Below are positions 30,801 through 39,042 of a stretch of 64,000 bases of DNA, piece by piece. Each line of letters begins with the position of its first letter. Position 1 is the stretch's first letter. Below the pieces are notes generated by a model. That model made no database searches and had not been told where the DNA came from. It was given only the letters and a program-made list of their open reading frames with translations. The DNA is from Saccharomyces mikatae IFO 1815. Its lineage: Eukaryota > Ascomycota > Saccharomycetes > Saccharomycetales > Saccharomycetaceae. Both the position numbers and the translations under genes were made by a program. The stretch lies in assembly GCF_947241705.1 (NCBI RefSeq), contig NC_079261.1, positions 62,001 through 126,000 on the forward strand. Reading direction: 5' to 3'.

Positions 30801-33118
30801 GTTTGATTTGTAGCCAATAGAAGGGGTGATAATGGCATATTTGGTGAGGTTAGCATTGCATTATTGATGCTATCTGTTCTAGCATGATTGGAAGGATGTT
30901 GCTCTGGGGTCAGAAAGTCCTTGGAAAATGTGAAAGGGGAAGACATTGGTGATTTATCTTGGATCAGTTTAAAACTGTTGGTTTGTTGCATGGAATGGCT
31001 TGCTAGATTACTAAATGATGGCGAGCCACGCCTTGGCGTCAATGAAATACTCGTCATCAGTTTAGGCAGTACTGAGTTTGTAGAATTATTACTATTGGCC
31101 TTGATGCCCGTTGCATTTGTTTGATTAGATGAAATTATGGTAGTATCTGTAGAAGGTGGGGGCTGAAGGAGATCTTTATCTCTCGACAACATTTCATTAG
31201 TGCGGTTATCATTATGTATATGCGAGTATTCTATCTTTTGTCTTGGCGTTATGGATCTTGATCTCACCCCCAGTCTTGATGATGAGGAGGAGGGTCTCTC
31301 TAAGTTATTAGTCTGAGAATCAGTAGTGTCATCTGTATTATATTGTTTCATGCTACTGGTCTTGCTACCGGTATTATTGTCTCTATCAATAGATATTGTG
31401 GATTCGATACTTGGGTTCGGTATGCTGTCGGCATTTAGATACGCGTCAGAGAATAATCCGCTAGAATTGATTTTCCTTTGAGGTGTCGGTAATTTTATAA
31501 CAGTGTTATTACAACTACGGGGCAAGGGTGAAGGATGCCTAATATCATTGCCATTATGTGTTCCTTCAGTGGATGTGGGGGGGAACGGAATAGGCTCCAA
31601 ATGAGACTTAGAGCCTGCTTCAAAGGACGTACAATCGCTCCGTTGGACTTGCAAAGGGGTAGAGGAAGAATATATGAGATGTTCTACTTCTGGTTGTTGG
31701 GAATGAATTTGAGGCAAGGGGGAATGGAAAATTGACGAAGACCTTATGTTCATTGAGTGTGTTAAAATAGTATGTTTGTTTATTTCAATTTGTTCGCGTA
31801 TCAGTTGGACCACGTAGTTGTTGACCTCATTCTTGATCTTTAAAGAATAAGTCATTGCGTTATCCAACCTCAATACCGCATCCACTTTTTTCCTTGCCAA
31901 GTCCAAAGTATCGTGGATCAAAAGAGCTAGCCCAGGGTCCTGATCATCATTAAGGAAAAATCTTGATTGCCATGAAGTGATGTTTTGAATATTGTGATTG
32001 GTCCTTGGAGAAAACTGGAAATATGAGTTTAAGCTGATCGTGTCCTTCTGGACGGGGAATTGATCCAACAAAGCATTATTGCTATTATTATTGTAATCCT
32101 GAGAGAATGTCGAAACGCCATGGTAAAGATCCGGAACCATTTCGCTGGGGTTTATATCAATGGCATCCTGACACAGATCTCTCAGAGAGTCCAAAACCTG
32201 GTTAAGAAAGTTTTCGGAACGTACCTGAATCTGGGTGCCCTTATACTCAGAATCTTTATTAAAGTTTGTCAAGATTGCCAGTTGTTCAAGAAGATTATCG
32301 TGTAATAGTTGTATAAGCGATTCTGTTCTATGCTCACAAACACAACTTTGTGAGTGGGTCTCCAACCACCAAACGGGGACAAAGTTTTCACAAACCCGGC
32401 ACAGTTCCACCTTTGGTAACGGTAAATTAAACTCGTCCATTATCATTTCCAATCGTATTCTCTTCAAATACTGTACAAAGATCTTAGCGCCAAACCCGAG
32501 CGTCTTAGAAAACTCTTCTGGAAGTTGAATGTCGATGTCGTCACAATTATCGGATAACTGGATGACCATATCGTCTTGAGCGTCTTCGTTGGCATAGAAA
32601 TCAGACCAATCACTTGTACGGGGTTTGACTATCCACATGGTGTGCGAGGGCAATTGTGTGTGCCCGTCCCTGATTAAAATACCACGAGCTTCCAAGGTGG
32701 TCATGGTACTATCGTCTTCATAATTCGTACCACTTTCGTGATCGACGGTCCTTATCTTAAACGTTATCGTGCAACTAGTGTCGTCGTTCATCAGCAGCAT
32801 TTCCGTGGCCTTTTGAAATACGTCTTTGTCTTGATCGGATCCGAGGATAAGGTCTGCAATGTACGATGCAGAAGAGCCATTGTCATCGACGACTCCTGTG
32901 ATCGTATTCCATTGTGGAGAGCCATACCGTACTTTACCGTCCAGCTCTAGCTCCAAGAGCATACACGGGTTCTTCTCTGTGGCCAGCTGCAGGTATTTTT
33001 CATAATTGGAGGAGGTCAATGAACTCTGGTTTGAATTAGATGATATGGGGGAGAGCTTGTTTATGCCAAGCCCCTCTTTCATAGCCTGAGATCCGCCTGC
33101 GGTATTATTCGTAAACAT
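27836..33118 (-). CDS. RIM15: Quiescence kinase Rim15 (PAS, zinc finger, kinase, receiver-like)
   Basis: 1760 residues. Order: an N-terminal PAS-like region (about 38-150, LQLATEKNPCMLLELELDG); a C2HC-type zinc finger (CRVCENFVPVWWLETHSQSC, about 235-260); a low-complexity linker; and an AGC/MAST-type kinase starting near residue 784 (ISKGAYGSVYLARKK, catalytic HHDLKPEN near 906, DFGLSRAG near 924). The kinase is split by a 200-residue insert before GTPDYLAPE near 1140. A receiver-like domain closes the protein. Rim15 phosphorylates Igo1/2 and activates Msn2/4 and Gis1 programmes when TORC1, PKA and Pho85 signals fall. HRD is HHD here, and the receiver lacks the usual phospho-acceptor Asp (FDLIMTALKLP). 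Confidence 0.96.
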   Translation of the reverse strand: MFTNNTAGGSQAMKEGLGINKLSPISSNSNQSSLTSSNYEKYLQLATEKNPCMLLELELDGKVRYGSPQWNTITGVVDDNGSSASYIADLILGSDQDKDVFQKATEMLLMNDDTSCTITFKIRTVDHESGTNYEDDSTMTTLEARGILIRDGHTQLPSHTMWIVKPRTSDWSDFYANEDAQDDMVIQLSDNCDDIDIQLPEEFSKTLGFGAKIFVQYLKRIRLEMIMDEFNLPLPKVELCRVCENFVPVWWLETHSQSCVCEHRTESLIQLLHDNLLEQLAILTNFNKDSEYKGTQIQVRSENFLNQVLDSLRDLCQDAIDINPSEMVPDLYHGVSTFSQDYNNNSNNALLDQFPVQKDTISLNSYFQFSPRTNHNIQNITSWQSRFFLNDDQDPGLALLIHDTLDLARKKVDAVLRLDNAMTYSLKIKNEVNNYVVQLIREQIEINKHTILTHSMNIRSSSIFHSPLPQIHSQQPEVEHLIYSSSTPLQVQRSDCTSFEAGSKSHLEPIPFPPTSTEGTHNGNDIRHPSPLPRSCNNTVIKLPTPQRKINSSGLFSDAYLNADSIPNPSIESTISIDRDNNTGSKTSSMKQYNTDDTTDSQTNNLERPSSSSSRLGVRSRSITPRQKIEYSHIHNDNRTNEMLSRDKDLLQPPPSTDTTIISSNQTNATGIKANSNNSTNSVLPKLMTSISLTPRRGSPSFSNLASHSMQQTNSFKLIQDKSPMSSPFTFSKDFLTPEQHPSNHARTDSINNAMLTSPNMPLSPLLLATNQTVKSPTPSIKDYDILKPISKGAYGSVYLARKKLTGDYFAIKVLRKSDMIAKNQVTNVKSERAIMMVQSDKPYVARLFASFQNKDNLFLVMEYLPGGDLATLIKMMGYLPDQWAKQYLTEIVVGVNDMHQNGIIHHDLKPENLLIDNAGHVKLTDFGLSRAGLIRRHKFIPHKSSLSISSTLPIDNPTNSFTMNTNNSNPSQISTPDSFTSDHKPYNRSKKSSLGQQYDHSDYSSASNSHSMTPTPSTNTIVYPSYYRGKDKSHGNSNIDLPASLRRSESQLSFSLLDISRSSTPPLVNPQNSNTNNIMRRKSLTENKSFSHDLLSLDAIAATNTNFNSNNNTSLSTAPSDMALFYPDDSKQNKKFFGTPDYLAPETIEGKGEDSKQCDWWSVGCIFFELLLGYPPFHAETPDAVFKKILSGVIQWPEFKNEEEEREFLTPEAKDLIEKLLVVDPSKRLGVNGIQEIKDQPYFKNVDWEHVYDEEASFVPTIDNPEDTDYFDLRGAELQDFGDDIENDNANIMFGKHGINTDVSDLSAANISLPSNQRNILSRKLSMSNTTNRSSNNSNISVHDFGAHTPVNKLSIASVLESVPQEAGYTTPNGTGATITSTKNSPNPKNISLAIPPHMRDRRSSKLNDSQTEFGSFNFRNLSALDKANKDAINRLKSEHLSEQPGIHRRTSSASLMGSSSDGSVSTLGSNASNNTPGGKLKVHKPTISGSPSTFSTFPKTFLRSDSFSTRSYSPERSISIDSSTLSRKGSIIGDSQQMTANSSDSPTMTKFKSPLSPANTTTASSYFSRQRVLSKSFSQRTNSSDLSAEESDRLQAISRVNSLRNRRRSGRKSSSTSEIGYHMDVLVCEPIPIHRYRVTKDLENLGCTVVSVGAGDELVSRATSGVSFDLIMTALKLPKLGAIDIVQLLKQTNGANSTTPIVAITNYFQEAITSKVFDDVLEKPVNLDELKKLVAKYALKKSQEDEEHTILSDSDETH

Positions 33119-33849
33119 CTATTTTTCCTCCACCAGGCTTACCTATTCTAATGATTGAGGCTAGAGAAAGGAATGGGGAAAAAAAGGGAAAAACACTTGA
33201 TGAGTTAGGAGTTTAGTATAAGCACCCAACAGAACCTCTACAGCACGACTTCCAGAATTGCTTAAGAGGGTTGAAGACAAAATATGTATATATACAAATA
33301 TATACATATATGAAACGGTAGATAATGCAGAAGTTGAAGATGCTGCAATACGAACAACAACATCTTAACGAAGAAAATAACGACAATGAGCCAGAAAAAC
33401 CTGTATAATAAAGTCAAAGCTCCTTCCTTCTTAATAAGGAAGATTTCCTCTTCCCACAAAACGAACGGGAAAAAAATAGTGCAAAAAAGGTCACGTGAAA
33501 GGAATTCCGAGACCTAGGGCTAGCAGTTTATATTGAAAGGGTAAAGACATCAAAAGATGGGGTATTAGCCGAAGAGGCTTAGTTTAAAGTAGGGCTAAAA
33601 CGGTGACCTACACACGTCGTACATAGTGAGCATTTGGTTTTGGACACCTTGTTCTCTTTTGTTCTCGTTTTTCCTTTCACTATATATTGCAAGAAATTTC
33701 ACTCAGACGAACAAAGCCAGAGGATAGGAATAATTAGTTAGTAACTGTGGTACTTCCCTTGTTTCTTGTTTTTTCTTATTACCCCAAGGTTTTAACTCAT
33801 TGTCAAACGTAACATCCTCCTCCCCCTCCCCACGACAGCAACCGCAACT
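33119..33849. promoter_or_regulatory. Divergent RIM15-HAC1 promoter
   Basis: 731 bp without a gene. A palindromic E-box CACGTG lies at 33492-33497 (TCACGTGA context) and ACACACGTCG at 33611-33620. A TATA-like CTATATATTG is at 33680-33689, about 165 bp before the HAC1 ATG. The segment nearest HAC1 is its 5' UTR and includes a C/T tract complementary to the intron. Confidence 0.5.
33817..33826 (+). promoter_or_regulatory. HAC1: HAC1 5' UTR element pairing with the intron
   Basis: CTCCTCCCCC here is the exact reverse complement of GGGGGAGGAG at 34615-34624 in the HAC1 intron. This 5' UTR-intron pairing is known in S. cerevisiae to block translation of unspliced HAC1 mRNA; the pair is retained here at 10 of 10 positions. 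Confidence 0.85.
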
Positions 33850-34813
33850 ATGGAAATGACTGATTTTGAACTAACTAGCAATTCGCAATCGAACTTGGCT
33901 ATCCCTACCAACTTCAAATCGACTCTGCCTCCAAGGAAAAGAGCCAAGACGAAAGAGGAAAAGGAACAGCGAAGGATCGAGCGGATTCTAAGAAACAGAA
34001 GAGCTGCTCACCAGAGCAGAGAAAAAAAGAGACTACATTTGCAGTACCTCGAGAAGAAGTGTTCTCTTCTGGAAAATTTGTTGAACAGCGTCAACCTTGA
34101 AAGATTGGCTGACCACGAGGACTTGTTGACTTGTGGCCGTGATGCTTTCGCTGCTTCTCTTGACGAGTACAGAGACTTCCACAGTTCGAGAGACTCTTCC
34201 CTGGACGCCAGGACCAGCTCGCACTCATCATCCGATACGTTTACACCATCACCTTTGAACAGCACAATAGAGCCAGCGACTTTGTCGCCTAAGAGTATGC
34301 GCAATTCTTCATCGGACCAAGAGACCTCGTGGGAGCTGCAGATGTTCAAGACGGAAAATATACCAGAATCAACCACACTGCCTGCGGTAGACAACAACAA
34401 CTTGTTTGATGCAGTCGCCTCGCCGTTGGCAGACCCGCTCTGCGACGAAATAGCAGGAAATACTCTACCCTTTGATAATTCAATTGATCTTGACAATTGG
34501 CGTAATCCAGCCGTGATTACGATGACCAGGAAACTACTTTGAACGAAAACATCAGTCCCAATATCTTTGCTTTCTGCCTTCTTTTTTCTTTTTTTTTAGT
34601 CGTGGTTCTCTAATGGGGGAGGAGCCGGTTAAACTACCTTCACAGAAGCAGATTGCAAAAGAAGCGGGTAGAATTCCTTCTACACTAATAGTTTCCTGAA
34701 CAAAAAGAGCCTCTTTTCCTTATTATTACGGAAGGGACGGCTTGCTTGTACTGTCCGAAGCGCAGTCAGGTTTGAATTCATTTGAATTAAACGATTTCTT
34801 CATCACTTCGTGA
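33850..34813 (+). CDS. HAC1: Unfolded-protein-response bZIP factor Hac1 (Ire1-spliced: 33850-34510, 34758-34813)
   Basis: The spliced message encodes 238 residues: 220 codons plus one base from exon 1, then 18 residues (EAQSGLNSFELNDFFITS) from exon 2. Unspliced, the frame ends at 34542 with a different 10-residue tail (230 residues). The basic region is at about residues 37-60 (RRIERILRNRRAAHQSREKK) and the leucine zipper follows to about 95. Hac1 activates chaperone and ERAD genes when Ire1 senses ER stress. Splicing is by Ire1 and tRNA ligase, not the spliceosome; both splice-site hairpins are present. The start is the first ATG after the C-rich 5' UTR. Confidence 0.97.
34511..34757 (+). 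other. HAC1: HAC1 non-spliceosomal intron (247 nt)
   Basis: At the 5' site, stem CGTAATC/GATTACG closes the 7-nt loop CAG|CCGT; at the 3' site, stem ACTGT/GCAGT closes the loop CCG|AAGC. Both fit the Ire1 loop pattern CxG|xxGx with cleavage after the third base. There is no GT...AG. It is about 5 nt shorter than in S. cerevisiae. Confidence 0.95.
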
Positions 34814-35037
34814 ATAGAATCGGCATAAGGGTATTTTTTTCTTTGTTATTATCGTTATTGGTGGGTTTTTCTTTACGTATTTTTCTCTTTTGTTTACTGG
34901 CTACTGCTGTTCGATCTCCAGTTGGTGTTTACTACTACAGCCAAAGAAGAAGAGACTTTTCAAGCATGCAAACGTGACGTTGGCGCGCCCTCCTACAATC
35001 ATTTGTGGTGACCGGGCAGCGACACTGAACATAGCTC

Positions 35038-35094
35038 TTGGACAAGACCCTTCTTTGACTGCAAAGACCTACGCTGATATGGGGATCCGTCCAA
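35038..35094 (+). ncRNA. HAC1: HAC1 3' UTR hairpin, probable bipartite (3'BE) targeting element
   Basis: A nested hairpin can be drawn. The outer stem TTGGAC/GTCCAA is at 35038-35043 and 35089-35094, the middle stem GACCC with GGGGATC (35046-35050, 35081-35087, one bulge), and the terminal stem CTTTG(ACTG)CAAAG at 35053-35066. It lies 225 nt after the spliced stop. A 3' UTR stem-loop with a bipartite motif brings HAC1 mRNA to Ire1 foci in S. cerevisiae; I infer this is the same element from place and shape. Confidence 0.55.
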
Positions 35095-35457
35095 TGGGCC
35101 ACGTTCTTTTTTGTCTGTCTATATAACCATCTATATGAACCATAAAGAATTCTTGATATGCCCTTGGTTGGGCAGCTTTTCAACTTCGGACTTCTACTAA
35201 CGCCGCCTTATTCCCCCGAGGCAACTCCGTACCAATAAATGATAACGATAACAAAGTACCGTCGAAAAAGATGTGATAGTCATACAGTCACAATTACAGT
35301 CACTGTCAGAGTCACGCCGCCTTCAGGATCACGCTCACGTTATTCGTCCTCGAGAAGTGTTCAGGAATGGTTGTCCTCCTTCAGGTTTTAAATATTTGCA
35401 CTTCTTGAGCTGAGGATACAGATATAATTACTCTTCCATAGCGCAAATCCAACAAAC
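35095..35457. promoter_or_regulatory. HAC1 downstream flank and AGX1 promoter
   Basis: 363 bp without a gene. A series of spaced CAGTCAC-like repeats runs 35283-35314, ending in a TGACTC core on the minus strand (35309-35314). TGACTC is the Bas1/Gcn4 half site, which suits a glycine-biosynthesis gene. No clear TATA is seen. Confidence 0.45.
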
Positions 35458-36615
35458 ATGACTAACTCTGTAGATACACTGCTGATTCCAGGCCCCATCA
35501 TTCTAAGCGGAGCGGTCCAGAAAGCTCTGGACGTTCCCTCCTTGGGCCACACCTCTCCTGAGTTCGTCTCCATCTTTCAAAGGGTTTTGAAGAACACCAG
35601 AACGGTTTTCAAATCAGACGCTGCTTCCAAGTCTCAGCCCTTTGTGCTTGCAGGGTCCGGTACGTTGGGCTGGGACGTGTTTGCGTCGAATTTTGCTCTT
35701 TCTAAGGCCCCTAACAAGAAGGTGTTGGTGGTGTCCACGGGGACGTTTTCGGACAGATTTGCTGACTGTCTACGTAGTTACGGTGCTGAAGTAGACGTTG
35801 TGGAGCCTCTGAAGATAGGGGAGGCGGTTCCTCTAGAGCTAATCGCAGAAAAGTTGTCACAAAACAACTATGGTGCTTTGACAGTCACACACGTGGACAC
35901 TTCCACGGCGGTGCTGTCCGATGTGAAGGCCATTTCGCAAGTGATTAAGCAGAAATCGCCTGAAACGTTCTTTGTGGTTGATGGTGTGTGCTCTGTTGGT
36001 TGTGAAGAGTTTGAATTCGATGAATGGGGGATGGATTTTGCCTTAACCGCCTCGCAAAAGGCCGTTGGTGCTCCAGCAGGTCTTTCCATCTTTGTGTGCA
36101 GCAGCAGGTTCATGGACTATACACTGAATGACAGTGTGAATGGCCAGGTGCATGGCTACTTCTCGTCCTTGAGAAGATGGACACCCATAATGCAGGACTA
36201 CGAGGCTGGAAGAGGGGCCTATTTTGCAACGCCACCCGTGCAACTAATTAATAGTCTCGACGTGGCCTTGAAAGAGGTCCTGGAAGAGGGGTTGAGCAAG
36301 AGATGGGATTCACATCGTGAAATGAGTGACTGGTTCAAAGACAGCTTGGTCAATGACTTGAAATTGACATCTGTCGCTAAGTATCCTTCAAACATGTCTG
36401 CACACGGTTTGACTGCCGTATACGTTGCAGACCCTCCAAGTGTCATTGCGTTTTTGAAGTCCCACGGCATAGTTATTGCCGGGGGTATTCACAAAGTTAT
36501 CGGGCCCAAGTATATTCGTATTGGACACATGGGTGTGACCGCTTGTGACAAAAACTTACCTTACATGAAGAACTGCTTCAACTTGATAAAACTGGCTCTT
36601 CAAAGAAAAAAATAA
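35458..36615 (+). CDS. AGX1: Alanine:glyoxylate aminotransferase Agx1
   Basis: 385 residues, identical in length to the S. cerevisiae enzyme. It makes glycine from glyoxylate with alanine as amino donor. The PLP-binding lysine is Lys201 in LTASQKAVGAPAG, and Asp184 or so in FFVVDGVCSVG fits the pyridine-nitrogen contact. The N-terminal LLIPGPIILS matches the class V aminotransferase opening. Codon use is more GC-rich than neighbouring genes. Convergent with CAK1; the gap has a CACATATATATGTG palindrome (36658-36671). Confidence 0.95.
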   Translation: MTNSVDTLLIPGPIILSGAVQKALDVPSLGHTSPEFVSIFQRVLKNTRTVFKSDAASKSQPFVLAGSGTLGWDVFASNFALSKAPNKKVLVVSTGTFSDRFADCLRSYGAEVDVVEPLKIGEAVPLELIAEKLSQNNYGALTVTHVDTSTAVLSDVKAISQVIKQKSPETFFVVDGVCSVGCEEFEFDEWGMDFALTASQKAVGAPAGLSIFVCSSRFMDYTLNDSVNGQVHGYFSSLRRWTPIMQDYEAGRGAYFATPPVQLINSLDVALKEVLEEGLSKRWDSHREMSDWFKDSLVNDLKLTSVAKYPSNMSAHGLTAVYVADPPSVIAFLKSHGIVIAGGIHKVIGPKYIRIGHMGVTACDKNLPYMKNCFNLIKLALQRKK

Positions 36616-36689
36616 TCACTCACGTAGTTTTTACTTATGTATACGTATGTTTATATACACATATATATGTGCATATGTGTTCTTTTTTT

Positions 36690-37793
36690 TTATGGCCGTT
36701 TCAGTTCTTGCAAGATCCTATGGCAGCTCCATCTTTCATTTGGAGAAAATGAAACCATCCCCAGAAAACAATCGATGAACTTTTGTTTCACCTTGACGTC
36801 TATGATTTCATTCAGTCGAGGCATGTTTCTCTCAATTGTCCTGATTTGCACATTCTTTGGCTGGTCCAGTATGTAGTTGCCGTCTCCATCTGCGCCAAAC
36901 ATACCAACAAATGCATCAACAGAACCGTGTTGCGCAACGGTTGTCCACTTCTGAATAGATGGTACTCCAAATTTCTCGAATATTGAGCAAATCAACCTAA
37001 AATCACTTCCATCTGAGTTCATGTCGTCGCTACCATCGTCAATCATGGCTGGAACGTGACCTATACGATCCGTTTCTTTCTGAAACCATTGAGAGACAAT
37101 TATCAGCAACGACCATACGTCCACACCACCATCGTAGCATTTCACCCCAAATAGCACTTCGGGTGCTTTGTAAATTCCCGTGCTTATATCCGTTACCTTA
37201 TTATCCATTGGCTCCGCCTTTGTTTGTGACTTATTTTCCATGTCATATGAGATACCGAAATCAATTATGTACAATTGTGGAGGGGTTGTCGTTTTCTTGT
37301 TTGTGAGCATGATGTTCTGCGGTTTGATGTCACGATGAATAACCTTGTTATCATGTAAAAATGCAACGCCCTCAACCAGTTGCCAAAAAAAGGACAGAGA
37401 ATACTGGCTGACATCCAAGTGGTTGGTATATGTCTCAACTGGGGAAGTTGCAGCATTTTGAGCAATAGGATTTAGCAAATTGTAATATGGATTGTTTTTT
37501 TTTCTATCTTTCCTATACTGCGATTGCATAAACTCATGAAGATTCATCTCTTCAAAGGGGAACAACAACAGTAGGTCAGTCACAGTGCTTTTCGACTCCA
37601 GGAGAGGTAGAATATGCTGACTTTTGTTGCCTATTTTATGTAGTATCGATAATTCAAATTCTGAATTATGTGGCGGAATATTGTAATCTTGTGCAAGACA
37701 TTTGATGGCATAGGCATTTGATCTATAAATTCTCGCGGTTCTCGTCGAGTTGATCAATTGACAGTGTGTAATCTCTATATTATCCAATTTCAT
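36690..37793 (-). CDS. CAK1: CDK-activating kinase Cak1
   Basis: 367 residues. The kinase catalytic loop HRDIKPQN is near residue 153, DFGIS near 178, and an APE motif follows (YKAPEVLFG). The N-terminal lobe has the VAIK-type lysine (NAYAIKCL) but no GxGxxG loop, which is the known peculiarity of Cak1. It phosphorylates the T-loops of Cdc28, Kin28, Smk1 and Bur1. A loop insert rich in Asn and Lys (about 95-120) is typical of Saccharomyces versions. Start is the ATG preceding KLDNIEITHCQ. Confidence 0.94.
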   Translation of the reverse strand: MKLDNIEITHCQLINSTRTARIYRSNAYAIKCLAQDYNIPPHNSEFELSILHKIGNKSQHILPLLESKSTVTDLLLLFPFEEMNLHEFMQSQYRKDRKKNNPYYNLLNPIAQNAATSPVETYTNHLDVSQYSLSFFWQLVEGVAFLHDNKVIHRDIKPQNIMLTNKKTTTPPQLYIIDFGISYDMENKSQTKAEPMDNKVTDISTGIYKAPEVLFGVKCYDGGVDVWSLLIIVSQWFQKETDRIGHVPAMIDDGSDDMNSDGSDFRLICSIFEKFGVPSIQKWTTVAQHGSVDAFVGMFGADGDGNYILDQPKNVQIRTIERNMPRLNEIIDVKVKQKFIDCFLGMVSFSPNERWSCHRILQELKRP

Positions 37794-37967
37794 TAACGTG
37801 GGTGGATTCCGTTGTTTCTCTTCTCAACATGTCTTTTTCGCTATTATGAAACCCTGGACGTTTTCATTTTTTAGGATCACAAACTACTTCTCTAACCCAC
37901 TTGATCAGATCACATTTACCACTAAGATACAAAGTTCATAAAAAGTTCAGTGGTTATATATACTTAT

Positions 37968-38837
37968 CTATATACCTATCTCTTTATCAGGAATTTGGTT
38001 ATCACGTTTCAACCATTCTAGTGCCAATGGATGTAAGCTGTTCACTTTACTAATAACGACCTTATTGCTATCGTCATCAAAAGCAACTTGACCATTAACT
38101 TTGGCGTTGACAATTTCGGAAAACTCCACGTCTTTTGAATAATCCAGCTTATTTATGATCATACCTGATTTCATATGGTATACCTGGTTGGGCCATTTGG
38201 CTAACCCGTCAAAAATATGTGTAGCGTAAACCACTGAACATCTTCTGGTTTCGGTCTCCCACTTTAAAAACTCTAGAAGTCTTGCTCTCGCGATAACATC
38301 GAGGTCCACCGTGACCTCATCAAGTAGTAAAACCCTCCATGGTTTCAAAAGCCCCATGGCTAATTGCACTCTTCTCTTCTGCCCGTCACTTAATCTGTGC
38401 ATTCTCCAACGCACATCGATATCTAGAATCCTAACTAATCTTTCTCCTCTTTCTCTAAAATGATCGAACCCGATACTTTCTAATAGTTCTAAAACGCCGA
38501 TATCCCTGTTAATGATACTCATGTGGCACCATTCCGTACCTAGATAAGTGGTTGTTTGGTAGTTCGTAGAATCTTCAACACTCTCGTCATCATCCACTTG
38601 ATTCATAGACAAGGGACTAAACGGGTCAAGACCATTAACCATAATTTTCCCATCTAGACAAAGGTGCTTACCACTCAGTAATTTCAAAAGGGTAGATTTA
38701 CCGGCACCATTGGCACCTACAACTAAAGATCTTGTATTCCATGGGATTTCTAGATTGATGTCAATTACTGCCGGACAAGAGCTCTCTTTAAACTTGTACG
38801 TTAGGTTGCGTACTTCAATAGCGAACTGGGAAACCAT
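37968..38837 (-). CDS. CAF16: ABC-type ATPase Caf16 (soluble)
   Basis: 289 residues with no membrane segment. Walker A is GANGAGKS (41-48), the signature is LSDGQ (149-153) and Walker B is VLLLDE (169-174), followed by the switch histidine in YATHIF. The signature is LSDGQ rather than LSGGQ, as in the known protein. Caf16 is associated with the CCR4-NOT complex in S. cerevisiae; its substrate or partner ATP-driven step is unclear. The ATG is followed by VSQFAIEVRNL, a usual ABC opening. Confidence 0.94.
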   Translation of the reverse strand: MVSQFAIEVRNLTYKFKESSCPAVIDINLEIPWNTRSLVVGANGAGKSTLLKLLSGKHLCLDGKIMVNGLDPFSPLSMNQVDDDESVEDSTNYQTTTYLGTEWCHMSIINRDIGVLELLESIGFDHFRERGERLVRILDIDVRWRMHRLSDGQKRRVQLAMGLLKPWRVLLLDEVTVDLDVIARARLLEFLKWETETRRCSVVYATHIFDGLAKWPNQVYHMKSGMIINKLDYSKDVEFSEIVNAKVNGQVAFDDDSNKVVISKVNSLHPLALEWLKRDNQIPDKEIGI

Positions 38838-39042
38838 CTTGGTGGAGATCTAATAATTTAATCTGTCCCAGTAAAGAATTGACTATCTACGCCTAAAGTT
38901 TATTCTTCAAGTTTTTCGTTTTTCATTATTTATGTCATCTTCAAAGGAATTCCCGCAGGGAATTTTCACAAAAATTCATGATAAAAATACCATATTAGTC
39001 TGTATCTTTTCTATGCTATACATATAGATAGTACGTTATATG

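Noticed and set aside
34890-35126. 78-codon ORF downstream of HAC1
   Set aside because: Starts at TTG and overlaps the HAC1 3' UTR hairpin; RNA structure explains this segment better.
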